DNA from: Bacillus suaedaesalsae
Lineage (GTDB): Bacteria > Bacillota > Bacilli > Bacillales > SA4
Direction: 5' to 3'
NCBI RefSeq assembly: GCF_016890225.1
Contig: NZ_JAFELM010000036.1
Span: forward strand, 112,537 to 176,536
DNA length: 64,000 nt
Of this stretch, positions 33,248 through 42,357 are shown piece by piece (the stretch's first letter is position 1; the number at the start of each line of letters is the position of its first letter). Below the pieces are notes generated by a model. The model had not been told where the DNA came from and made no database searches. It was given only the letters and a program-made list of their open reading frames with translations. Made by a program: the position numbers and the translations under genes.

Positions 33248-33466
33248 ATGACAGATGTATTTTCTGTAGAATATTTTGCTGAGAATTTAAGGAAGCATGT
33301 AGAATTAAATGGAGAATTCAATGATCGCGTTGATGCAATGAACAGTTATTATCGTTCCATTGTATCTACGCTGATAAACGAAAAACTTTCGGCAACGTCA
33401 GAAACTCTCCACCGCATTCGTAATTTGGACGAAGCCTACACGATTATCAAATCACAAGAATTTTAA
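33248..33466 (+). CDS. yvfG: YvfG-like small protein
   Basis: This 72-residue helical protein resembles B. subtilis YvfG in length and in core segments FSVEYFAENLRKH and DAMNSYYRSIVSTLI. YvfG also neighbours sigL in B. subtilis. Its function is unknown; the known fold of the family is a small helical bundle. AGGAGG ribosome site eight bases before ATG. Confidence 0.85.
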   Translation: MTDVFSVEYFAENLRKHVELNGEFNDRVDAMNSYYRSIVSTLINEKLSATSETLHRIRNLDEAYTIIKSQEF

Positions 33467-33523
33467 CACGAGTACACCTCTATGCTTTATAATAGTAACT
33501 AAGTAAACAAGCTGGAGGTTATT

Positions 33524-33817
33524 ATGCTACTCAACCCTATCGGCCGATTACGTATAATCGGATTTATTGAAGGAATGTCTTATTTAATCTTAGTTTTCAT
33601 CGCAATGCCGTTAAAATATTGGGCAAACATTCCTATTGCTGTTTCTGTCACTGGCATGCTTCACGGAGTGTTTTTTGTCTTATTCATTCTAGCTCTTGCC
33701 CACGTATTTTTTGCATACCGTAAATCGTTTTGGTTTGGTCTAGGTGGAGTCATTGCATCACTTATTCCGTTCGGAACGTTTATTTTAGACAAGCGATTAC
33801 AGAAAATGAATGAATAA
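33524..33817 (+). CDS. DUF3817 family membrane protein (YdzA-like)
   Basis: This 97-residue protein has three hydrophobic helices and the DUF3817 pattern: RLRIIGFIEGMSYLILVFIA, then MPLKYWANIP, GMLHGVFFVLF and a final PFGTFILDKRL. Function unknown. Followed by its own terminator. Confidence 0.88.
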   Translation: MLLNPIGRLRIIGFIEGMSYLILVFIAMPLKYWANIPIAVSVTGMLHGVFFVLFILALAHVFFAYRKSFWFGLGGVIASLIPFGTFILDKRLQKMNE

Positions 33818-33844
33818 ACGATCTTCCTAGGAGGATCGTTTTTA
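33817..33844 (+). terminator. Terminator after the DUF3817 gene
   Basis: AACGATC and GATCGTT arms with an inner CCTAGG, followed by TTTTTA. Confidence 0.75.
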
Positions 33845-33862
33845 CTAGGGGAGGATTTTTTT

Positions 33863-34324
33863 ATGAAACAATGGACGAGAGATACAGAGATTCATGCACC
33901 AATTGAACAGGTGTGGAAGCTTTTTGACGGTTCACTTGAAGATATGCAAAAAATTATGCCACAGGTAATCGAAAATAAACTCGTAACAGAAACAGAAAAC
34001 AAAGTAGGTTCAGTCCACTTACAAACGTACAAAGAGCGTAATCGTACTCAAACGTATGAAGTGAAAACACTGGAGTATATGAATCAACCAGATCATAAGA
34101 TTGTAAAGGTCGGATTCGTTATCGCGAATATGTTTGAAATTACGGCAAGGTATGAGCTAAAAAAATTGGAGGACAATAAAACGTGGTTCCAATACACAAC
34201 AACGAATAAACCGCTTAAATGGTTTATTAAGGCTTTCCTATTACTTGCTAGTGATAAAATCGTTGTTCAATTTGTTGATCGTGTTAAGAGAGTTGCCGAA
34301 GAACAAAACGAGGCTGGGGCATAA
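33863..34324 (+). CDS. SRPBCC (START-like) family protein
   Basis: This 153-residue protein starts WTRDTEIHAPIEQVWKLF, the usual first strand and helix of the SRPBCC ligand-binding fold, and ends with a long C-terminal helix. Such proteins bind small hydrophobic ligands. No ligand can be assigned. GGGGAGG ribosome site upstream. Confidence 0.75.
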   Translation: MKQWTRDTEIHAPIEQVWKLFDGSLEDMQKIMPQVIENKLVTETENKVGSVHLQTYKERNRTQTYEVKTLEYMNQPDHKIVKVGFVIANMFEITARYELKKLEDNKTWFQYTTTNKPLKWFIKAFLLLASDKIVVQFVDRVKRVAEEQNEAGA

Positions 34325-34660
34325 CTAAATAATTCATCCTCAAAGGCGAATAATATCTAAATTATTCTACCATTATATTTTTTCGTATCCTTTGTTATTT
34401 ATTAATCAGTTAAGTGGAAGAACTAGTTCGTTCCATTGCACTGCAGACACTAGTTTTTTTAAAATACTATGCAAAATCAAACAAATTTATTGAAAGAAAC
34501 AATTAAAGACCCGAACTATTAGGTGAATGATATTGTCTAATAGTTTGGGTTTTTATCATTGGCTGAAATACTTATGTCTCAGCCTCTTATTTTTTCTATC
34601 ATAAAAAGAGTATGTTATGTAAAATAATAGGTAAAAAGATATAGCCAGGGGATTATTACT
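34325..34660. other. Intergenic region before the amidase gene
   Basis: It holds a remnant of the dispersed repeat described at 46220 (GTTCGTTCCATTGCACTGCAGACACT near 34428-34455) and a strong terminator at 34509-34556. The right end should contain the amidase promoter. No gene seen. Confidence 0.6.
34509..34556 (+). terminator. Terminator
   Basis: ACCCGAACTATTAG and CTAATAGTTTGGGT arms followed by TTTTA; ends the SRPBCC-gene transcript. Confidence 0.85.
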
Positions 34661-35311
34661 ATGAAAAAAGTATTATTCATTCATCTTATAATTGGTAGCT
34701 TATTAATGGGAAGCACGAGTGTACACGCCGAGGTCACGGTTACAACTAAAAACAAGATTGAATCAACTGACGAACTGTTACCATTCCATCACTCCAGACC
34801 ACGTAAAGCCGACATTACTCATACCGTCATTCACTTTATTAGTGATGTATCAAGAAATCCCACTAACCCATTTACCTTTCAAGACATTCATTCTGTGTAT
34901 AAAGAGTACGGAGTGTCTGCTCATTATATGATTGATCGAGACGGTGAAATCTATCGCCTCGTGCCAGAAAATCGGGTAGCCTACCATGCTGGAAAAGGTT
35001 ATGCTCATGGCTTTCCTAAATATAAAGATAACTTAAATGAAGTTTCGGTTGGCATTGAGCTTATGGCGGTGGGAACAGAGCAAGAAATGGATGCACTACT
35101 CCCAAAAGGTACCTACTCTAAAATCCACTCTTCTTCAATTGGATATACTGATGCTCAATATGAATCACTTAATCAAATTTTAGATAACTTGTATGAGAAA
35201 TATCCTTCCATTGTTCGAAATAGGTGGCATGTTATTGGACATGATGAGTATGCTCCGGGGAGGAAGACAGACCCGGGGAGTTTGTTTGATTGGGGTAGGA
35301 TTGGGTATTAA
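34661..35311 (+). CDS. Secreted N-acetylmuramoyl-L-alanine amidase (Amidase_2)
   Basis: This 216-residue protein has a Sec signal peptide (cleavage near VHA-E, residue 23) and an Amidase_2/PGRP zinc domain: first ligand in TVIHF (His58), then SAHYMIDRDGEIYRLV, AYHAGKG, and WHVIGHDEYAPGRKTDPG with His194 and Asp204. It would cut the amide bond between muramic acid and the stem peptide during wall turnover or autolysis. It lacks a wall-binding repeat domain, so it acts as a bare catalytic domain. Confidence 0.9.
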   Translation: MKKVLFIHLIIGSLLMGSTSVHAEVTVTTKNKIESTDELLPFHHSRPRKADITHTVIHFISDVSRNPTNPFTFQDIHSVYKEYGVSAHYMIDRDGEIYRLVPENRVAYHAGKGYAHGFPKYKDNLNEVSVGIELMAVGTEQEMDALLPKGTYSKIHSSSIGYTDAQYESLNQILDNLYEKYPSIVRNRWHVIGHDEYAPGRKTDPGSLFDWGRIGY

Positions 35312-35314
35312 GGG

Positions 35315-35347
35315 AAAAGCCAAGAGCATGTGCTCTTGGCTTTTTTC
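35315..35347 (+). terminator. Amidase gene terminator
   Basis: AAAGCCAAGAGCA/TGCTCTTGGCTTT arms followed by TTTT. Confidence 0.9.
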
Positions 35348-35367
35348 TAGCTATAACTATTGTTTTA

Positions 35368-35443
35368 CGCGCCCGGAGGGATTCGAACCCCCGGCAGACG
35401 TGGTACCGGAAACCACCGCTCTATCCGACTGAGCTACGGGCGC
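35368..35443 (-). tRNA. tRNA-Arg (anticodon CCG)
   Basis: Cloverleaf read on the minus strand: acceptor GCGCCCG/CGGGCGC, D arm GCTCAGTCGGATAGAGC, anticodon loop TTCCGGT giving CCG, and T arm with GGTTCGAATCC. CCA is not encoded. It reads the CGG arginine codon. Confidence 0.96.
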
Positions 35444-35535
35444 ACGATTATGATTACCACACTGATTATACGTCACTTTGAATTGTTTATCAAACGAAAA
35501 AGTAACTTTTACATGTATTCAACATCCCAATCATA

Positions 35536-35568
35536 GTAAAGGAGACAATCAACAATTGTCTCCTTTAC
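35536..35568 (-). terminator. Palindrome after the RND gene
   Basis: The 14-base arms GTAAAGGAGACAAT/ATTGTCTCCTTTAC are perfect. The T-run is weak, but the position seven bases past the stop suggests a terminator. Confidence 0.65.
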
Positions 35569-35574
35569 CTATCC

Positions 35575-38500
35575 CTATATTGTTACGTTATTTTTCATTT
35601 CCTGTCTTGATGTTTTGATAAAGAATAATTCATACACGACCGGAACAATCACTAGCGTTAATAATGTGGATGATGTAAGTCCTCCAATTACGGTAACGGC
35701 TAGACCTTTTGATATTAGTGTTCCTGATGAAGTGGTCATTGCAAGTGGAATTAACGCTGCAATCGTTGCAAATGCTGTCATTAGTATAGGACGCAATCTT
35801 GTTTTTCCAGCTTCAATGAGTGAGCTTCTTACTGTTAGTCCACGAGATCTGTTCTGACCTATGCGATCGACAAGCACGATTGCATTAGTTGTTACAATTC
35901 CAATTAACATGAGGAATCCGATCATCACACTTACAGATAAAGGCTCTTTTACAATAAATAATGAAACGAGTGAACCAATTGGTACAAAAATCAGTGATGA
36001 TAAAATGATGAATGGAATTCTTGCTTTCCCAAAGGTCACTAACATCGTTAAATACACGAGTCCGATGGCTACGATGATGGCAATCCCGAGTGATTGAAAG
36101 ATTTCAACCGTTTCGTCATTTCCTCCACCACTTGTTAACGATACACCTTCAGGTAATTTAATCTTTTCTAAACCTGACTTTACTTCTGATGAAATAGCCT
36201 GCACATCATTTCCTTTTACTTGACCAGAAACACGTGCGTAAACTTTCGTATCGAGTTTTTGTATGGAAGTAAAAGCTTCTATTTCCTTTACCTCAGCTAT
36301 GTCCGAAAGCTTTACAGGACCTTTTTGTGAGAATATCGTAATGCTTTCAAGCTGATCCTTAGAATCTAGCTTTTCATTAAATGAAAGTTGAACAGATTGC
36401 TCTTTGTCATCTAAAGTTAATGTCCCGATACTCACTGGCATCGTTTGATCACTGACAGTACCAAGGATTTGAAATGCTGATAACCCGTATTCACTTGATT
36501 TCTTGGAATCAATATCTACTAGAAATTGCTTTTGCTTTTCACTAAAGTTGTTCGTTATATATTTAAGGTCATTATTTTTTTTCATATACTCTTCGACAAT
36601 AATAGATGCTTCTTGTAATGCTTCTAAATCATTTGAGAATAAATCAACATCTACATTGTTGTTCGAAGGAGGACCTCCAGTTTCCAACTCTTGAACACTA
36701 ATTTTAAGGTTACTTTTTTCTTGAACAGCAATGTCCTCGATTTTTCTCTCTAAATCTTTAATCGTTTTTTCAACATTCACACCATCTTTAAGATTTAAAA
36801 AATAACTTGCTTTGTTTTCAAGTCGTAAACCAGTTGCAAAGTCCCTTGATCCTATCGCTGCTGTCACATCTGCTATCTCTTGTTGTTCACTAAACATCTC
36901 CTCCACAAGAAGTGATATTTCGTTTGTGGTTTCCAATGAAGAGGATGAAGGCAACTCAATAGATGTCGTCAAAATTTTAGACTCTTCATTCGGAATGAAG
37001 GTGAAGCCTAATGAAGGTACAACTGCGAAAGATCCAGCCAACATGACAAATGAAATCAGTAGAATAATAAGCTTATGATTAAGAGATTTCTCAATCAGTC
37101 TACCGTAAAATCTTTGAAGTGCTCCTTCTTTCTCCTCAGCTGGTACCTGCCTAAATGAGAATTTAGCTAAAATAGGTACGATCGTGATCGAAACAAGTAA
37201 AGATGCTAATAAAGAGAAAATAATCGTTAACGCAAAAGGTAAGAAGAACTCCCCTGTAATTCCGCCAACAAATCCAATCGGAAGAAATACGACTACAGTT
37301 GTTAATGTAGAAGATGTAATGGCCTTTAATATTTCCTTTGTAGATTCAATAATGACCTTATCAGACATGCCTTCATTCGATTTCCGTACACGTCTAAAGA
37401 TATTCTCGATTACTACGATACTATCATCAACAACACGCCCAACTGCGACAGCCATTCCACCTAACGTCATAATGTTTAGTGAAATATCCATTTGCTTCAG
37501 AAAGATTGCAGCAATTAATAGCGATAGTGGTATGGATACAACGGCAATGATTGTAGCTCTTGCATTACGTAAAAAAACTAAAACAGCAATGGAAGCAAAT
37601 AGTGCTCCTAGTAATCCTTCTTTCACTAACGTACTAACGGATTTTTCAATATCCTTCGCCGAATCAATCCCAATTTCATAGTCTAATTGATCGTCATATT
37701 TCTTAAGAACGTCCATTACTTTATCAGCAATTTCAACTGTGTTCGCATCCTGCTTTTTCGTTATCGCCATTGAAAGAGACTCTTGTTGATTAAATCTAGC
37801 TAACTCACTTTTCTCCGTAACTGCTTTAATGGTTGCTACATCTTTTAAGAGAATAGGACTAGGTTGCGCTGCCGGTGCTCCTCCTCCGAAAGCAGGAGCC
37901 AGTTCTAATTCTTCCAACTTCGAAATAGAATCTAACTTTTCTTCAACACGAATAGGAATTTGAACTTCATTTTCAGTTATTTCTCCGGCTGGAAATGAAA
38001 GGAACTTATCGTTAATTTGATTTTTAATCATACTTAAGGAAAGACCCGCTTGTTCAGCTTTCTCTTTATCAACGGTAATTTGAACAAGGCTATCTGTTAA
38101 TCCTGCAACTGACACATTATTAATGCCTTGAATTTTTTTGAGTTCAGGAATCACATTGTTATTCATTAACTCTTCAATGCTTTCTCCATCAGAACTGAAG
38201 AATGAAATATTATAAATCGGAAAAGCACCGAAGGATAATCGGTTTAGCTTGATTTCTGCTTCTTCAGGTAGACCTGCATCACTTACAGTTGAATTAATTT
38301 GTTGCTCTACTTTGTCTAAATCTGTATCAAAGGGAAACTCTAGATTAATTATTCCAATGCTATCATAAACAGAACTAGATACTTTTGTAACGCCTTCTAT
38401 GGAATCTAATTGCTCTTCTAACTTAGAAACTACTTGTTCATTCACATCATCAGGTGATGCACCTGGATAGATTGCTTCAATCGTTATTTGTGGAAACTCA

Positions 38501-38622
38501 ATTTCTGGAAATTGGTCTACTTTTAATTTTGAAAAAGAATAGATTCCTCCTAATACAAATAAAAATGAAATAATGAATACAGCAACTGCATTTTTCAAAC
38601 TAAACCTCGTTAAAAAGTTCAT
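35575..38622 (-). CDS. swrC: RND efflux transporter (AcrB/SwrC-like)
   Basis: This inner-membrane RND exporter of about 1,015 residues has the usual duplicated plan: a helix at about 10-30, a large extracytoplasmic loop, six helices, then the same again. Motifs include PGASPDDV near the front, GGMAVAVGRVVDDSIVVIENIFR with the proton-relay aspartates, and GIVTTNAIVLVDRIGQNR in the second half. In B. subtilis SwrC (YerP) exports surfactin. The chosen ATG follows GGAGGG; a TTG seven codons earlier overlaps that ribosome site. A TetR gene and shared operator lie upstream. Confidence 0.9.
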   Translation of the reverse strand: MNFLTRFSLKNAVAVFIISFLFVLGGIYSFSKLKVDQFPEIEFPQITIEAIYPGASPDDVNEQVVSKLEEQLDSIEGVTKVSSSVYDSIGIINLEFPFDTDLDKVEQQINSTVSDAGLPEEAEIKLNRLSFGAFPIYNISFFSSDGESIEELMNNNVIPELKKIQGINNVSVAGLTDSLVQITVDKEKAEQAGLSLSMIKNQINDKFLSFPAGEITENEVQIPIRVEEKLDSISKLEELELAPAFGGGAPAAQPSPILLKDVATIKAVTEKSELARFNQQESLSMAITKKQDANTVEIADKVMDVLKKYDDQLDYEIGIDSAKDIEKSVSTLVKEGLLGALFASIAVLVFLRNARATIIAVVSIPLSLLIAAIFLKQMDISLNIMTLGGMAVAVGRVVDDSIVVIENIFRRVRKSNEGMSDKVIIESTKEILKAITSSTLTTVVVFLPIGFVGGITGEFFLPFALTIIFSLLASLLVSITIVPILAKFSFRQVPAEEKEGALQRFYGRLIEKSLNHKLIILLISFVMLAGSFAVVPSLGFTFIPNEESKILTTSIELPSSSSLETTNEISLLVEEMFSEQQEIADVTAAIGSRDFATGLRLENKASYFLNLKDGVNVEKTIKDLERKIEDIAVQEKSNLKISVQELETGGPPSNNNVDVDLFSNDLEALQEASIIVEEYMKKNNDLKYITNNFSEKQKQFLVDIDSKKSSEYGLSAFQILGTVSDQTMPVSIGTLTLDDKEQSVQLSFNEKLDSKDQLESITIFSQKGPVKLSDIAEVKEIEAFTSIQKLDTKVYARVSGQVKGNDVQAISSEVKSGLEKIKLPEGVSLTSGGGNDETVEIFQSLGIAIIVAIGLVYLTMLVTFGKARIPFIILSSLIFVPIGSLVSLFIVKEPLSVSVMIGFLMLIGIVTTNAIVLVDRIGQNRSRGLTVRSSLIEAGKTRLRPILMTAFATIAALIPLAMTTSSGTLISKGLAVTVIGGLTSSTLLTLVIVPVVYELFFIKTSRQEMKNNVTI

Positions 38623-38685
38623 CTTCTTGTTTTCCCTCCGCAAAATTATTTATTATATATAAATTAAACAAAACATATACAACTT

Positions 38686-38699
38686 CTATCAATTGATAG
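38686..38699. promoter_or_regulatory. Predicted TetR operator in the RND promoter
   Basis: Perfect palindrome CTATCAATTGATAG about 65 bases upstream of the RND start. A nearly identical site lies in the promoter of the neighbouring TetR gene (39389-39404), so both are likely bound by that regulator. Confidence 0.7.
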
Positions 38700-38707
38700 G
38701 TTACTTT

Positions 38708-38746
38708 CAAAAAAAGAACTTTAACACTTCTGTTTGTTAAAGTTTT
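38708..38746 (-). terminator. TetR gene terminator
   Basis: AACTTTAAC/GTTAAAGTT arms followed by CTTTTTTTG on the minus strand. It separates the TetR gene from the RND gene. Confidence 0.85.
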
Positions 38747-38754
38747 TTAGTTAG

Positions 38755-39354
38755 TCATTTTTTTGATGGTGATAAACCATACAGAATAACATTTGTATAA
38801 AACCTTGCTTGTTCTTTTGCCATATTCTCTTTCATTTTGTAATCTGTATTCTTTGAAGATAGTAAACTTAATAGCAGGTAGGCTGAAGGAACGGGAAAAG
38901 ATCCAAACTCGGTTGGGTTTCTGAGATTCTTTTCATTAATTCCTTTTTCAAATATTGAAGCAATTGGATCTTGATAAGATTCTAGCCACCACTTTTGGAT
39001 AAGAGCTTGATGTTCCTGGCTTAATTCCTTTTCAATATCATGAAACATCTGTCCCATTGATGATGGTTTATTAAGTAAAATATAATACGCGACCTGAAAG
39101 ATACACTCTTCAATATCATGGCCGAACCGCTTAATAATTCGATTCAATGCGTTTTGCATTTCAAACAACTCTGTTCTTAGGACTTCTAAATAAATGGCCT
39201 TTTTGTTAGCAAAATGGTGGTATAGTGTTGGCTGTGTGATACCACATGCCTCTGCAATTCTTCTTGTAGAAACAGCTCGATAGCCTAAATCCATAAATAG
39301 CTCATGTGCAACTTTAATGATTTTTTGATGTGTATGACTTGTATTTTGATCCAT
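38755..39354 (-). CDS. TetR-family transcriptional regulator
   Basis: This 199-residue regulator has an N-terminal helix-turn-helix (about 10-55, RAVSTRRIAEACGITQPTLY followed by HHFANKKAIY) and a helical ligand-binding domain of no recognised type. It lies directly upstream of an RND exporter on the same strand with its own terminator. Matching palindromes in both promoters suggest it represses itself and the exporter. Confidence 0.92.
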   Translation of the reverse strand: MDQNTSHTHQKIIKVAHELFMDLGYRAVSTRRIAEACGITQPTLYHHFANKKAIYLEVLRTELFEMQNALNRIIKRFGHDIEECIFQVAYYILLNKPSSMGQMFHDIEKELSQEHQALIQKWWLESYQDPIASIFEKGINEKNLRNPTEFGSFPVPSAYLLLSLLSSKNTDYKMKENMAKEQARFYTNVILYGLSPSKK

Positions 39355-39388
39355 TATAAAATCCCTTTCAGGTTAGTGAAAGAAAAAA

Positions 39389-39404
39389 CCTATCACTTGA
39401 TAAG
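39389..39404. promoter_or_regulatory. Predicted TetR operator in the tetR promoter
   Basis: CCTATCACTTGATAAG, 12 of 14 positions of the core equal to CTATCAATTGATAG at 38686, about 35 bases upstream of the TetR start. Confidence 0.65.
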
Positions 39405-39437
39405 ATTATAATAACCTAACGTTACATTCGTCAACCA

Positions 39438-39959
39438 TCAATGTGCTGAAGCATTTACACTTTTTTTCGGTATACTTAGTATTTTCCACTGTGTATTCTT
39501 AATTTGCTTCCCTATATATAAAATTTGACCTAAATGGTAACTAAGATGAGCTATTTCTATTTGTATTGCCTGAAGAACACTTAGTGGTTGTCCTCTTAAA
39601 GTTACTGTTTTACTCAAATCATTTTCCTCAAGATTTTCTATCGATTCAAATAGTAACTTCCATCCACTTTCCCACTGTTCCATAATATGAAACTTTGATT
39701 CGAGTTTATCTACAAACTCTCGATCTCTGTCCCTATAAGATTTTTCACCGTCACTCGTTAATAAATCTACCCACCTTGAGTGCATATTACCACTTATATG
39801 TTGAATTAATATTGCGATATTATTTGATTCTTCATTTGGTTTCCAATGTAATTCTTCCTCTGACAATTGAGCAATCCCCAATTCCGCACGTTCTTTAAAG
39901 TGTCTAAACTGTCCAATAACAATTGACAGGTATTCCTTTTCAAAGTTAGCCAATTTCAT
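39438..39959 (-). CDS. DinB-superfamily protein (DUF1572)
   Basis: This four-helix-bundle protein of about 173 residues has histidines in the places of the DinB metal site: ILIQHISGNMHSRW near 55 and IAHLSYHLGQILYIGK near 140. It matches DUF1572 proteins in length. These are often bacillithiol- or metal-dependent transferases, but the activity here is unknown. The second ATG is chosen because the first lies in the ribosome site region (GGAG, eight bases before). Confidence 0.82.
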   Translation of the reverse strand: MKLANFEKEYLSIVIGQFRHFKERAELGIAQLSEEELHWKPNEESNNIAILIQHISGNMHSRWVDLLTSDGEKSYRDRDREFVDKLESKFHIMEQWESGWKLLFESIENLEENDLSKTVTLRGQPLSVLQAIQIEIAHLSYHLGQILYIGKQIKNTQWKILSIPKKSVNASAH

Positions 39960-40236
39960 CCCCCTAACTCCATTCCTATCCATTACCCTAGTGTAATCCT
40001 TATAGTAACATAAAATGATAAAGCCTTTCGTATGCTATTTCTGTCTTACTTTTTAATTTGTTTTTCGTTATTGATTTTTCAGGCATTCCTTTGATCAATT
40101 AATGAATAATTTTCCTTTGTTTTTATAAAATTAATTTTTTATCGATTTAAACATATGGAAATTTGGGTATGATGAATATGGAATGAAAGGTATGTTACTT
40201 CTCTAATCTGAATATCTATAAATCAAAGAGGTTTCG

Positions 40237-40253
40237 TTTGACCTTCATTGACC
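40237..40253. promoter_or_regulatory. CtsR operator of clpP
   Basis: On the minus strand GGTCAAT-GAA-GGTCAAA, the tandem heptad with three-base spacer recognised by CtsR, the class III heat-shock repressor. It overlaps the clpP -35 hexamer. Confidence 0.9.
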
Positions 40254-40276
40254 ATAAGTTGTATGATAGGTACATA
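40248..40276 (+). promoter_or_regulatory. clpP sigma-A promoter
   Basis: TTGACC, 17 bases, TACATA. The -35 lies inside the CtsR box, which explains repression. Confidence 0.65.
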
Positions 40277-40309
40277 ATATGAACTCATCTATAAAAGGAG
40301 GAATCATGG

Positions 40310-40897
40310 ATGAATTTAATTCCAACAGTTATTGAACAAACAAATCGTGGTGAAAGAGCGTACGATATTTATTCTCGTCTGTTAAAGGACAGAATTATTA
40401 TGTTAGGATCTGCTATCGATGATAATGTTGCCAACTCAATCGTTTCTCAGCTTCTTTTCTTAGCTGCAGAAGATCCTGATAAGGATATTTCACTTTACAT
40501 TAACTCACCTGGTGGATCGATTACAGCAGGTATGGCGATTTATGACACGATGCAATTCATCAAGCCAAAGGTATCAACAATTTGTATCGGTATGGCAGCT
40601 TCTATGGGTGCATTCTTACTTGCAGCTGGTGAAAAAGGAAAGCGTTTCTGCTTACCTAATGCTGAAGTGATGATTCACCAACCACTTGGTGGCGCACAAG
40701 GTCAAGCGACTGAAATTGAAATCGCGGCAAAGCGTATTTTATTCTTACGTTCTAAGTTAAACGAAATCTTAGCTGAGCGTACTGGTCAACCGATTGAAGT
40801 GATCGAAAAAGATACTGAGCGCGACAACTTCATGACGGCTGAAAAGGCGCTAGAGTATGGATTAATTGATCAAATCATGACAAATTCACTAAAATAA
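40310..40897 (+). CDS. clpP: ATP-dependent Clp protease proteolytic subunit
   Basis: This 195-residue serine peptidase forms the double-heptamer chamber used with ClpX, ClpC or ClpE. The catalytic triad is Ser98 ([11 protein letters not shown]), His123 ([10 protein letters not shown]) and Asp172 region (KDTERDNFM). AAAGGAGG ribosome site. It is monocistronic with a strong terminator and a CtsR site. It degrades tmRNA-tagged proteins, linking it to ssrA in this window. Confidence 0.98.
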   Translation: MNLIPTVIEQTNRGERAYDIYSRLLKDRIIMLGSAIDDNVANSIVSQLLFLAAEDPDKDISLYINSPGGSITAGMAIYDTMQFIKPKVSTICIGMAASMGAFLLAAGEKGKRFCLPNAEVMIHQPLGGAQGQATEIEIAAKRILFLRSKLNEILAERTGQPIEVIEKDTERDNFMTAEKALEYGLIDQIMTNSLK

Positions 40898-40902
40898 GTA
40901 GT

Positions 40903-40934
40903 AAAGAGTGAGGAATTGTTCCTCACTCTTTTTG
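40903..40934 (+). terminator. clpP terminator
   Basis: AAAGAGTGAGGAA/TTCCTCACTCTTT arms followed by TTG. Confidence 0.93.
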
Positions 40935-40959
40935 TTTGGGTATGATTTATGCATCGGTT

Positions 40960-41045
40960 CGGAAGTTTTTTGCGTCAAAACTAGAAGATATGCGTCATTT
41001 TGTACCATTTATACGTCAAAATAACCAATTTATGCATATTTTACT
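40960..41045. repeat. Degenerate tandem repeat with TGCGTCAAA core
   Basis: Three to four imperfect units of about 22-27 bases with the core (T)ATGCGTCA(AAA) or ATACGTCAAAAT, between the clpP and crh terminators. No coding sense. Confidence 0.55.
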
Positions 41046-41053
41046 TATTTCCA

Positions 41054-41083
41054 TAAAAAAGGACAGCTCTTACAAGCTGTCCT
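41054..41083 (-). terminator. crh operon terminator
   Basis: GGACAGCT/AGCTGTCC arms followed by TTTTTTATGG on the minus strand. Confidence 0.9.
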
Positions 41084-41091
41084 CTTGACTA

Positions 41092-41349
41092 TTACATATC
41101 CTGTCCTACAAACTTTGCTAATGCTTCAATTGCTTCCTTTTCGTCTGATCCTTCTGCTAATAATGTTACTTCAGAACCAGTGCTAACAGCTAAGCTCATT
41201 AAGCCCATAATACTTTTTGCATTTACTTTCTTTTCATCCTTCTCTAAGAAGATTTCAGATGAGAAGCGGTTTGCTTCTTGAACAAACATCGCCGCTGGAC
41301 GGGCTTGTAAGCCTGACTTTAGTTTAACTTCTACTTTCTTTTCTACCAT
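41092..41349 (-). CDS. crh: Catabolite repression HPr-like protein Crh
   Basis: This 85-residue HPr homologue has glutamine at position 15 (SGLQARPAA) where HPr has the phosphorylatable histidine, so it cannot act in PTS phosphotransfer. Ser46 (KSIMGLM) is kept and is the target of HPr kinase. Ser-phosphorylated Crh assists CcpA. The kinase gene hprK lies at 58-59 kb in this window. Confidence 0.96.
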   Translation of the reverse strand: MVEKKVEVKLKSGLQARPAAMFVQEANRFSSEIFLEKDEKKVNAKSIMGLMSLAVSTGSEVTLLAEGSDEKEAIEALAKFVGQDM

Positions 41350-41364
41350 ACGTTTCGTTCCTCC

Positions 41365-42309
41365 TTATTTTATACTTTCCCCTGCTCGTAATTTGTCTGC
41401 AATTTCATCTATTTTACGAAGTCGGTGATTTATACCCGATTTACTTATGACTCCGCCAGTTACCATTTCCCCTAGTTCCTTTAGTGTTACCTCTTGATAA
41501 TTGACACGAAGCTGCGCTATTTCTCGAAGTTTATCTGGTAATATTTGTAGTCCAACTGTACGATCAATAAATTTAATGTTTTCAACTTGTCTTATTGCAG
41601 CACCGATCGTTTTATTTAAGTTAGCGGTTTCACAGTTTACTAGTCGATTCACAGAGTTTCTCATATCTCGGACAATTCGAACGTCCTCAAAACGCATTAA
41701 CGCTTGATGTGCACCGATAATATTTAAAAACTCTGTTATTTTTTCTGCTTCTTTTAAGTAGGTAATGTAGCCTTTTTTTCTTTCTAACGTCTTACTGTTC
41801 AACTCAAATTCATTCATCAATTCACATAGTGAGTCATTGTGCTCTTTATATAATGAAAAAATCTCTAAGTGATAGGAAGACGTTTCTGGATTATTAACCG
41901 ATCCACCTGCTAAAAATGCACCACGTAAGTATGAACGCTTACAGCATTTTTTCTTTACAAGAGTAGAAGCAATCTCACGGATAAAGTCAAAGCCATTTTG
42001 CAGAATATGAAGATCTTCTAATATCATACGTGCTTCCTTTGATAAGCGAACGATATAGACGTTGTTCTTCTTAAGCCTCATTTTCTTTCGGACTAATAGC
42101 TCAACTGGGACATCGTAGCTCTTTTTCAGAAGTGTATAAATACGCCTTGCGATGGCGGCATTTTCTGTTTGTATATCTAGAGAAAGCTGTCTATTGGAGA
42201 AGGAAATGGATCCATTCATTCTAATTAGAGCAGCTAATTCAGCCTTTCCGCAACAATCCTTCACTTGAAGATTTGTCAGTTCTTTTTTCGTTTCTGATGC
42301 GAATGACAA
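41365..42309 (-). CDS. whiA: DNA-binding protein WhiA
   Basis: This protein of about 314 residues has an N-terminal homing-endonuclease-like (LAGLIDADG-derived) domain and a C-terminal helix-turn-helix ([20 protein letters not shown]). The chosen start is TTG giving [13 protein letters not shown], five bases after GGGGGTG and matching the known WhiA N-terminus. An earlier TTG seven codons upstream overlaps the ribosome site. WhiA affects chromosome segregation and division in Bacillus. Confidence 0.94.
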   Translation of the reverse strand: MSFASETKKELTNLQVKDCCGKAELAALIRMNGSISFSNRQLSLDIQTENAAIARRIYTLLKKSYDVPVELLVRKKMRLKKNNVYIVRLSKEARMILEDLHILQNGFDFIREIASTLVKKKCCKRSYLRGAFLAGGSVNNPETSSYHLEIFSLYKEHNDSLCELMNEFELNSKTLERKKGYITYLKEAEKITEFLNIIGAHQALMRFEDVRIVRDMRNSVNRLVNCETANLNKTIGAAIRQVENIKFIDRTVGLQILPDKLREIAQLRVNYQEVTLKELGEMVTGGVISKSGINHRLRKIDEIADKLRAGESIK

Positions 42310-42357
42310 TTCTTCACCCCCTGAATACAAGTACTACAGCCATTGCAAACGGTTGTA

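Larger units (their letters stand above)
39984..40309. other. Intergenic region carrying the clpP promoter
   Basis: The left two thirds are AT-rich with nothing I can support. The right end carries the CtsR box and promoter listed separately. Confidence 0.6.
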
